A DNA stretch of 12,177 nt from a bacterium Ga0077546. Its GTDB lineage: Bacteria; Cyanobacteriota; Vampirovibrionia; Obscuribacterales; Obscuribacteraceae. The DNA lies in NCBI GenBank assembly GCA_001464165.1, contig LNEX01000419.1, forward strand, positions 1 to 12,177. Direction: 5' to 3'. Below are positions 6,647-12,177 of this stretch, in pieces. The translations under genes were made by a program, and so were the position numbers. The notes under the pieces were generated by a model. The model saw only the letters and a list, made by a program, of their open reading frames with translations. It was not told where the DNA came from and did no database searches. Every line of letters starts with the position of its first letter. The stretch's first letter is position 1.

Positions 6647-8626
6647 CTATGAAAGTTTGAGCAACACCTGCTTAATCTCATCCACCGAATTTTGCCTGCC
6701 AGATGGCTTCTTTGCAAGGGCTTTCATCACCATGTTTCGATATTCCAAAGGTACAACAAGAGCCGACGAAAACTCAGGCGCAGGGCTCGAGACATGCATT
6801 GTCAGGGTTTCATAAACGCTAGCAGCAATGAACGGCGACTTGCCAGCTAGACACTCATACAAGATGCAACCAAGTGAATAAATATCAGAGCGAAAGTCTA
6901 CAGGCTCGGCCTTACATTGTTCGGGGCTCATATAGGGCGGACTGCCGTGGCACTCACCTGTCCGCGTCAACTCAATGATATCTACATCATCGCGACCGGT
7001 TATTTTGGCCAAACCAAAGTCAACAACTTTGACGTCCATTTTGCCGTTCTGGCTAGGGCTGCACATAATGTTCGAGGGCTTCAGGTCACGGTGTACAATT
7101 CCCTCACCATGAGCGTGCAATAGTGCTTCGCATACCTGCAGCATGATTGCAGCAGTATCTTGCACAGTCAGTCCCTTGCTTTTCTCAATTAAATCACTTA
7201 GAGAGAAGCCTTTGACATATTCCATCGCCAGAAAAGCTTCACCACTGGCGGTGAATCCAAAGTCTCTCACAGCGACAATATTAGGATGATTCAGCGTACC
7301 CAGCGCCTTCGCTTCTTGCTGAAAGCGCTTCACATCATGAATGTTGCTAGAAACAGCAGCATGTAAAACCTTCACGGCCAACTCTTGTTGAAGATACAAA
7401 TGCTTCGCCAAGTAGACACTAGCCATGCCACCATCGCCAAGTTGCCACATTACCTCATACTTGTCAGCAAAAATTTGACCAACAAGTGACTTGTTAATCA
7501 AACGAGTCAAAACTGAGTCACAGAATGGGCATACCTCTGCTTCATTGGCTATTTCTTCTTCACAAGCCAAGCAAACCTTTCGCACATGACTTGAAGCACG
7601 CTCAATCTGATCCTGAATGATGCCAGGGCCGATATTTATGGAAAACTCAAGATTATCCGGTTGCCCCAGAACCATCGAACCGGTTTGACTGAAGAAAGGC
7701 GATGGGGACAAACCGGCAGCTGATGCCATCAATTGCTCAGCTGATTTGACACCAGTAATTACCAACGCTACCGCAAGTGCAATTGCACCGAGAGCAAATA
7801 TAGCCCAACCCAAAGCATTGTCGACGACTTTGTAATGCACTAGAGCAAAGCGCAAGCCAAACAAGATCGGCAAGAAGACGACGAGTAGGGTGGCACGCCT
7901 GGCAACAAGAGCTGATGCGGTATTAGAACAGAGAAAGCCGGCCAAGCCTAAATCAGATTTGATTAGAAAACAGGCACAACTCATGACAATAAAGAGAAAG
8001 GAGATACCTTCGGACATGCGTAGGCAACCAAAGAATGTGCATAGTGATTCTGCACCACTTACGGCACCGATTAATGGCAGCGAAGTTATCATCAAAGCTA
8101 CAACGCAGAGCCACTGAGCCAATTCAGTACGTTTACTGGAAAACCAAGTTTGAATTGCCACGGCCGAAGTCAGGGCCATAAAGGCAATCGACACATCTGG
8201 TGTCATAGGGCCAGGAAATGATAGACCAGAAGAATCTTCATTGGCGCGATACCAGATATGGTTCAAGCTCAAATCTAAACCAGCTAGAGTTTCAATTGAA
8301 GTACTTAATCCGGCCAAAAATACAATCGAACACAGCAATGTCGCCGTAATCTGAAGACCAAAGCTAACTGACCTTGACAGTGCTGGTTCTTGGGCCACCA
8401 AAAGAAGACAAATTGCAGTGCCAAGAAAAAGAGTACTGATACCAACGCTAGACCAGACAACAGGCCCATTGAGAAACATGTGTTTAAAAAGGCTATCGTC
8501 TGCCACCCAACCATAAGTGACTACGCCACCTAGCAGGAAAGTTGCTACCGCCAGGAAAAGTGCAACTATCGTGGCGTAGCCAACTAGGCGCTCATTGAGA
8601 TAGTCATTGGGCTGGACAATTGACAT
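6647..8626 (-). CDS. Transmembrane sensor / zinc-ribbon / Hanks-type Ser/Thr protein kinase
   Basis: A 659-residue protein. Residues about 15-295 contain around eight hydrophobic helices, including GPMTPDVSIAFMAL (139-152) and RMSEGISFLFIVM (203-215). These resemble the two P/S-x-TALxFLLLGL-like helices of membrane sensor modules usually fused to histidine kinases or GGDEF proteins. A four-cysteine zinc ribbon follows: C352, C355, C366 and C369 (CLAC, CPFC). Residues about 390-655 are a complete Hanks kinase: glycine loop GDGGMASV (397-404), ATP lysine K419, alpha-C glutamate E438, HRDLKPSN (512-519, catalytic D514), DFG at 537-539, GSPPYMSPEQ activation/P+1 region (561-570) and DIYSLGCILYE (581-591). 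All catalytic residues are present, so it should be active, facing the cytoplasm. It ends soon after the kinase fold with no PASTA domains. Start ATG at 8624-8626, 3 nt after the thioredoxin-like stop, suggests translational coupling; the ribosome binding site is weak. Confidence 0.93.
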   Translation of the reverse strand: MSIVQPNDYLNERLVGYATIVALFLAVATFLLGGVVTYGWVADDSLFKHMFLNGPVVWSSVGISTLFLGTAICLLLVAQEPALSRSVSFGLQITATLLCSIVFLAGLSTSIETLAGLDLSLNHIWYRANEDSSGLSFPGPMTPDVSIAFMALTSAVAIQTWFSSKRTELAQWLCVVALMITSLPLIGAVSGAESLCTFFGCLRMSEGISFLFIVMSCACFLIKSDLGLAGFLCSNTASALVARRATLLVVFLPILFGLRFALVHYKVVDNALGWAIFALGAIALAVALVITGVKSAEQLMASAAGLSPSPFFSQTGSMVLGQPDNLEFSINIGPGIIQDQIERASSHVRKVCLACEEEIANEAEVCPFCDSVLTRLINKSLVGQIFADKYEVMWQLGDGGMASVYLAKHLYLQQELAVKVLHAAVSSNIHDVKRFQQEAKALGTLNHPNIVAVRDFGFTASGEAFLAMEYVKGFSLSDLIEKSKGLTVQDTAAIMLQVCEALLHAHGEGIVHRDLKPSNIMCSPSQNGKMDVKVVDFGLAKITGRDDVDIIELTRTGECHGSPPYMSPEQCKAEPVDFRSDIYSLGCILYECLAGKSPFIAASVYETLTMHVSSPAPEFSSALVVPLEYRNMVMKALAKKPSGRQNSVDEIKQVLLKLS

Positions 8627-8629
8627 TTA

Positions 8630-9151
8630 TTAAGGTGAAAGTGCCTTGCTAATTGCGTCAGTGTATATTTCTTTCTTTTTTGGCCCAACTAGCTCCTTAA
8701 GCAGTTTACCTTTGGCAGAAAAAACACCAATCACTGGGGCATAATCAGCATTTTCGTTGAGAAATTTAGAAACACCTATCGACTTAGCAGTATTCTTGCT
8801 ACTCGCCATCTGATCGTTTGATGTATCAAGTTCAACAAACTGCACACGTGACTTGTACTCATTTTGCAGTTCAGACAGAATTGGCTTAACTTGACCGCAC
8901 CAGACAGCGCACTCATGGTCATATATCATCACTACTCGAGCATCGTACTTACCGGAAACGCTCTTCGTCAAAGCGGGGGAGTTATCAGCCATTGCTGAAT
9001 TTTGCCCGAGAGAAACGTCTATAAAACTGACCAAACAATAGGCAACGGTCAATGTCGCTGCCGACTTTAGAGCCAATCGAGACAATCTACCTAATTGAGA
9101 AGATGTAGACAATTGAGTGAGGCTGACATTGAAAGAATTTAGAACTGCCAT
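8630..9151 (-). CDS. Membrane-anchored thioredoxin-fold protein with atypical active site
   Basis: A 173-residue protein. A hydrophobic segment at about 28-46 after a long Ser/Thr-rich start suggests a signal anchor, or a signal peptide cleaved near SAMA (52-55); the domain then lies outside the cytoplasmic membrane. Residues about 70-172 form a thioredoxin fold: strand VVMIYDHE, active-site helix CAVWCGQVKPIL (81-92), strand VQFVELDT, and YAPVIGVF (137-144) holding the expected cis-proline. In place of WC(G/x)(P/x)C the site reads WCGQV, so the second redox cysteine is replaced by V88, while an extra cysteine (C81) lies four residues before C85. A classical dithiol CxxC mechanism is therefore not possible; a CxxxC pair, monothiol chemistry or a binding role are options. 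Start ATG at 9149-9151 is supported by AAGGGG (minus strand, 9158-9163) 6 nt upstream. It is the first gene of the four-gene minus-strand run. Confidence 0.82.
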   Translation of the reverse strand: MAVLNSFNVSLTQLSTSSQLGRLSRLALKSAATLTVAYCLVSFIDVSLGQNSAMADNSPALTKSVSGKYDARVVMIYDHECAVWCGQVKPILSELQNEYKSRVQFVELDTSNDQMASSKNTAKSIGVSKFLNENADYAPVIGVFSAKGKLLKELVGPKKKEIYTDAISKALSP

Positions 9152-9160
9152 CTAACACCC

Positions 9161-9170
9161 CTTAGCTAAG
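9161..9170. other. 10-bp perfect palindrome upstream of the thioredoxin-like gene
   Basis: CTTAGCTAAG reads the same on both strands and partly overlaps the AAGGGG ribosome binding site of the thioredoxin-like gene. It could be a regulator half-site pair or chance. Confidence 0.3.
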
Positions 9171-9207
9171 CCAAAGCTCGCGACCAGAAAACTCTCATCT
9201 AACTATT

Positions 9208-9224
9208 AAGAGACCAATTCTCTT
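9208..9224 (-). other. Short hairpin between response regulator and thioredoxin-like gene
   Basis: AAGAGA (9208-9213) and TCTCTT (9219-9224) form a 6-bp stem with a 5-nt loop, in the 126-bp gap after the response regulator stop. It is AT-rich and lacks a following T-tract on the minus strand (the sequence continues AATAG), so it is at best a weak terminator; an operator is equally possible. The rest of the gap shows no convincing promoter. Confidence 0.25.
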
Positions 9225-9277
9225 CCAACTTAACGAGTATTGAAACAGATTTATTCCCTGATGCCGTCAAAAGACAA

Positions 9278-9976
9278 CTAAGAAGTTAATGAAGCACCCA
9301 CGGGTTGATCGGCCACGAGCATGTAGCCGCGATTGCGCACTGTCTTGATCAGAGTGCCTTCAGAGATACCTAAACTTCGGCGCAAGAGCTTAAAGTGAGC
9401 GCGCACGGTGTCGGTAGAAACCATTGCGTCATCTAGCCAAACTCTCTCTAAAATTGCTTCTGCCGAAAACACTTGATTTTGATGGCGCATCAAGAACTCT
9501 AAAAGGCTGTATACCTTTGGCCGGAGTTTGACTTCAGCCCCGTCGAGGGTAACAATGCATGTGGCGGGGTCAAGGGTTATGTTGCTCACGGCCAACACCG
9601 TGCTGGCGAGCGAACTTGGTCGGCGAAGAAGGGCCCTCACCCTGGCCTGCAACTCTCGATGCTCAAAGGGCTTGGTCAGATAATCATCGGCGCCAGCATC
9701 GAGACCCTGTTCTTTGTCTTCTAAACGGGTCTTGGCTGTCAACATTAGAACTGGAATCTTCCCGCCAGCCTTGCGGTAGGCAATCAATACCTCAATGCCA
9801 GTCAAGTCTGGCATCATCCAATCGAGAATGACCAAATCGTACTTGTTCACACGCAGGTTCAAGAGAGCATCATCGCCATTAGAGGCGATTTGGACCATAT
9901 GTCCCTGACTTTCAAGGCCAAACTTGGTCACTTCGGCTAAGGCCGAATCATCTTCTACTACTAAGATTTTTGCCAT
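9278..9976 (-). CDS. OmpR/PhoB-family two-component response regulator
   Basis: A 232-residue DNA-binding regulator of normal length. The receiver domain (1-120) shows the acidic pair D9-D10, phospho-acceptor D52 in LVILDWMMPDLTG, T80 and K102 (YLTKPF). The C-terminal winged helix-turn-helix (about 129-226) carries LRPKVYSLLEFLMRHQNQVF, then the recognition-helix region STDTVRAHFKLLRRSLG and the wing motif LIKTVRNRGYML. It should bind direct-repeat DNA as a dimer when phosphorylated by a cognate histidine kinase. No kinase gene is directly adjacent; the nearest is the LOV kinase about 1.1 kb away. ATG at 9974-9976 is the start, without a visible Shine-Dalgarno sequence. It is divergent from the epimerase gene. 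Confidence 0.95.
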   Translation of the reverse strand: MAKILVVEDDSALAEVTKFGLESQGHMVQIASNGDDALLNLRVNKYDLVILDWMMPDLTGIEVLIAYRKAGGKIPVLMLTAKTRLEDKEQGLDAGADDYLTKPFEHRELQARVRALLRRPSSLASTVLAVSNITLDPATCIVTLDGAEVKLRPKVYSLLEFLMRHQNQVFSAEAILERVWLDDAMVSTDTVRAHFKLLRRSLGISEGTLIKTVRNRGYMLVADQPVGASLTS

Positions 9977-9985
9977 ATAAATAAG

Positions 9986-9994
9986 ATAATAGCA
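9986..9994 (-). promoter_or_regulatory. Possible extended -10 promoter of the response regulator, giving a very short leader
   Basis: On the minus strand TGCTATTAT (TG, one base, TATTAT) lies 9 nt before the ATG at 9976. If used, transcription would begin within a few bases of the start codon, matching the absence of a ribosome binding site. Just upstream, GGCC-TTTC-GGCC (10000-10011) is a small inverted repeat at about the -25 to -35 position. Confidence 0.35.
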
Positions 9995-10012
9995 GTAATG
10001 GCCTTTCGGCCG

Positions 10013-10056
10013 TTCACTACATATTCACAGGCTAAGGGTAAATTAAGAGTGTGAAT
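10013..10056. promoter_or_regulatory. TTCAC direct and inverted repeats: candidate response regulator operator
   Basis: TTCAC occurs at 10013-10017 and 10024-10028, an 11-bp period typical of OmpR/PhoB-type tandem sites. The inverted word TGTGAAT at 10050-10056 pairs exactly with ATTCACA at 10023-10029. All lie in the 100-bp gap shared by the response regulator and epimerase genes, so autoregulation or control of the epimerase is plausible. TAAATT at 10039-10044 could be a -10 box for the epimerase. Confidence 0.4.
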
Positions 10057-10076
10057 GCCATCAAGCGAGAGATATT

Positions 10077-10964
10077 ATGAAAATTGCAATAGCTGGAGCC
10101 AGTGGAATGGTGGGTAAGGCTCTGACCAATAGCTTAACCGCTAAAGGTCATCAAGTCACAGCTCTGAAGCGTGGCGGGGGAGCCGACAACGTCTTCATAG
10201 GTGTCACGCCTGAATTCTTGCAAGAATATGATGCTGTAATAAACTTGGCTGGTGAGAACATTGCTGGCAAAAGATGGTCGGACGAACAGAAGAAGTTGAT
10301 TGTTGATAGCCGAGTCACTACAACCTCTTTTCTAGCCAATGCTATAGGCAAGACCAGCGGGAAGAAAGTATTTATCAACGCCTCTGCCATCGGCATCTAC
10401 GGCAACCGCGGCAATGAGAAAATTACTGAAGAGAGCTCTCACGGAATCGGATTTCTGGCGAGCACCTGCAAGCAATGGGAAGAAGCAACCAAGGCAGCAA
10501 AGAGAGATGGTCTGAGACTCGTCATAGCTAGACTTGGAGTGGTTCTCAGCAAAGAAGGTGGGGCCCTTAACAAAATGCTCTTACCCTTCCAACTTGGAGC
10601 AGGTGGAGTACTCGGCAGCGGTCGTCAATACATGAGTTGGATAGAAATCAACGACTTGGTCAAAGCCTTTGAATTTTTGTTAGAGAACAACGTTGAAGGT
10701 GTAGTCAATATGACATCACCTAACCCAGCCACTAATGCAGAATTTACAAGCGCAATGGCCAAGGTGCTGAGCAGACCAGCTATTCTGCCAGCGCCAGCCT
10801 TCGGCCTGAAGTTGATTTTGGGTGAGATGGCTCAAGAAATGCTGCTTGAAGGAAGCCTGGTACTGCCAGCCAAGCTTGAGGCTGCAGGATTCAAGTTCGA
10901 TTATGCAAACCTCGAAAAAGCTTTGAATCATGAACTGAAGGCCACAGCTGGCACCGTAGCTTAG
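10077..10964 (+). CDS. TIGR01777-family NAD(P)-binding epimerase-like protein (SDR39U1 / YfcH type)
   Basis: A 295-residue extended short-chain dehydrogenase-like protein, of the usual length. It opens with a Rossmann loop AIAGASGMVGKAL (4-16). NLAGENIAGKRWSDEQKK (about 56-73) and SR(V/x)TTTSFLANAI are characteristic of the TIGR01777 family, whose members usually read NLAGxxIxxxRW. INASAIGIYG follows, then LGVVLSKEGGALNKMLLPFQLGAGG and the SWIEINDL motif with a C-terminal domain to about 290 (DUF1731-like region). Family members include E. coli YfcH and the plastid GC1/SulA homologue, linked to division in plants and cyanobacteria; the reaction is unknown. ATG is the start, preceded by a modest GAGAG at 10068-10072. 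The LOV kinase follows 88 nt later on the same strand and may be co-transcribed. Confidence 0.88.
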   Translation: MKIAIAGASGMVGKALTNSLTAKGHQVTALKRGGGADNVFIGVTPEFLQEYDAVINLAGENIAGKRWSDEQKKLIVDSRVTTTSFLANAIGKTSGKKVFINASAIGIYGNRGNEKITEESSHGIGFLASTCKQWEEATKAAKRDGLRLVIARLGVVLSKEGGALNKMLLPFQLGAGGVLGSGRQYMSWIEINDLVKAFEFLLENNVEGVVNMTSPNPATNAEFTSAMAKVLSRPAILPAPAFGLKLILGEMAQEMLLEGSLVLPAKLEAAGFKFDYANLEKALNHELKATAGTVA

Positions 10965-11052
10965 GAAGGCGGAGGCATAGTACAGGTATGACGTAGGCAG
11001 CGAAGGCAGAGAAGACCTTAGCAGGCCACATTTAAGAAAAGATAGGGAACCC

Positions 11053-12159
11053 GTGGACAGCAACTGCGCCGACAGAAATGAGCAACTACTACTTTTTAAA
11101 CGCGCAGTGGAATCGGTGCGCAACGGAATCTGCATAACTAATCCACGATTACCAGACAATCCGATTGTTTACGTCAACGAGGCCTTTTTAGAGATGACCG
11201 CCTACCAGAGGCATCAGGTAATCGGTCGTAACTGCCGTTTTCTACAACGCGACGACCGTGACCAAATTGCCATCGAGAATATCAGAGAGGCAATTCGAAC
11301 AGAGCAGCCAATTACGACTACACTCCGCAACTATCGTCGCGACGGCTCAATTTTCTGGAATGAGTTAACTGTGTCTCCTGTGCATGACGAGCGTGGCACG
11401 CTGATAAATTTCGTCGGAATCCAGAACGACATTTCAGCCCGGAAAGAAGCTGAAAAGCGAGTTTCAGAGTTTTACTCTGTTATTTCACATGAGTTGCGCA
11501 CCCCTCTGACTTCGATCAACGGCGCACTCAGTGTCATTGCCGATGGCTCAGCCGGCAAGGTAAACGCACAGGTGATGCGGATGGTCAGCATTGCTCTTGA
11601 AAATTCAGAGCGCTTGATCCGATTGATTTCAGACATTTTGGATTGGAAGAAAATCGAATCTGGAAAATTCAAGCTAAACACTAGCAAAATTAGTCCAGAG
11701 CAATTGATAGACAACGTCATAGCCACGGTTAAGCCACTTTCAGCAACGGCCAAAGTAAATCTGAAGAAGGAAGTAACGACCAATGCAGAACTTTCAGTTG
11801 ATGTAGACAGAACTCTTCAGGTTCTCACTAATCTAGTGGACAATGCCATAAAATTCTCCCCGCCGGACAGCAGCGTTACTGTCAGCGCCGAACTTCGAGG
11901 CCTTGATACAGTGCGTTTTTCAGTGACCGATCAAGGAGAAGGTATCGCTCCAGATCAGTTAGATAAGTTGTTCAAAGTTTTTCAGCAATTAGATTCATCT
12001 GATAGCCGAAGAGCAGGTGGAACTGGTCTTGGTTTGTCAATCAGCAGGTCGCTTGTAGAACTACATGGTGGGCAGATCGGAGTAGATAGTGCCTTAGGAA
12101 AGGGCAGCACCTTTTGGTTCGAATTTTATACTGCAAACAGCAAAGTTTCACAACTTTAG
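11053..12159 (+). CDS. LOV-domain blue-light sensor histidine kinase
   Basis: A 368-residue soluble histidine kinase. Residues about 12-130 are a PAS domain of the LOV class. The motif GRNCRFLQ (58-65) holds the adduct-forming C61; R62, Q65, R78, N93 (RNYRRDG), N103 (FWNEL) and Q124 (VGIQND) match the FMN-contact residues of plant phototropin LOV2 at the same spacing. A short coiled linker (130-140) leads to the dimerisation/phospho-acceptor helix with H146 in ISHELRTPL. The HATPase domain (about 215-360) shows the N box LVDNAIKFSP (N264), G1 DQGEGIAP, the F region LFKVFQQL, and G2 GGTGLGLSIS. No transmembrane helix or receiver domain is present. It should autophosphorylate in response to blue light (or redox) and pass phosphate to a separate regulator. 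The start is GTG at 11053-11055 with AGGGA (11044-11048) upstream. Confidence 0.95.
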   Translation: MDSNCADRNEQLLLFKRAVESVRNGICITNPRLPDNPIVYVNEAFLEMTAYQRHQVIGRNCRFLQRDDRDQIAIENIREAIRTEQPITTTLRNYRRDGSIFWNELTVSPVHDERGTLINFVGIQNDISARKEAEKRVSEFYSVISHELRTPLTSINGALSVIADGSAGKVNAQVMRMVSIALENSERLIRLISDILDWKKIESGKFKLNTSKISPEQLIDNVIATVKPLSATAKVNLKKEVTTNAELSVDVDRTLQVLTNLVDNAIKFSPPDSSVTVSAELRGLDTVRFSVTDQGEGIAPDQLDKLFKVFQQLDSSDSRRAGGTGLGLSISRSLVELHGGQIGVDSALGKGSTFWFEFYTANSKVSQL

Positions 12160-12177
12160 TAGGTAGCCAGGTAAGAA

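Noticed and set aside
7890..8117. 75-codon plus-strand frame
   Set aside because: It lies wholly opposite the transmembrane part of the kinase gene, has low-complexity content and no supporting start signal.
8624..8632. Overlap or frameshift fusion between the thioredoxin-like and kinase genes
   Set aside because: There is a clean TAA stop, 3 nt, then an ATG; each protein is complete in its own frame.

Overview
The window is ordinary bacterial chromosome: densely coded, with no RNA genes, insertion sequences or CRISPR arrays. It contains nine complete or near-complete genes, plus the 3' tail of a tenth at the left edge. The mix is a transmembrane Hanks-type Ser/Thr kinase with a zinc ribbon, several exported TPR proteins, a lysine- and glycine-rich LysM-like protein, an OmpR-type regulator and a LOV histidine kinase, at roughly 48 % GC. 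This recalls non-photosynthetic relatives of cyanobacteria (Candidatus Melainabacteria / Obscuribacterales). That placement is an impression from gene style, not a demonstrated assignment.

Left region (1-3233). A short C-terminal fragment that looks like an RND efflux pump ends 3 nt from the convergent stop of a zinc-free MDR quinone-oxidoreductase-like gene. A divergent intergenic region of about 150 bp leads to a ribokinase/PfkB sugar kinase with a GTG start, followed on the same strand by an exported TPR protein. That gene converges on the next block across 13 nt, where a 17-bp tandem duplication spans both stop codons.

Middle region (3247-9151, all on the minus strand, read right to left). 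A membrane-anchored thioredoxin-fold protein with an atypical active site (CGQV) is followed after 3 nt by an 8-TM sensor / zinc-ribbon / Ser-Thr kinase. Next come a small exported TPR protein and a very long, low-complexity protein with periodic DGK-type repeats and a C-terminal LysM-like domain. The spacing suggests one transcription unit, possibly for envelope signalling. The 5' end of the last gene appears frameshifted: a plausible N-terminus lies in another frame.

Right region (9278-12159). An OmpR/PhoB-type response regulator is divergent from a TIGR01777-type SDR epimerase, with TTCAC direct and inverted repeats between them. The epimerase is followed by a soluble LOV-domain histidine kinase that carries every FMN-contact residue I could check, at the spacing of plant phototropin LOV2. 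The regulator and the kinase flank the epimerase and may form a light-responsive two-component pair, but this is inference from proximity.
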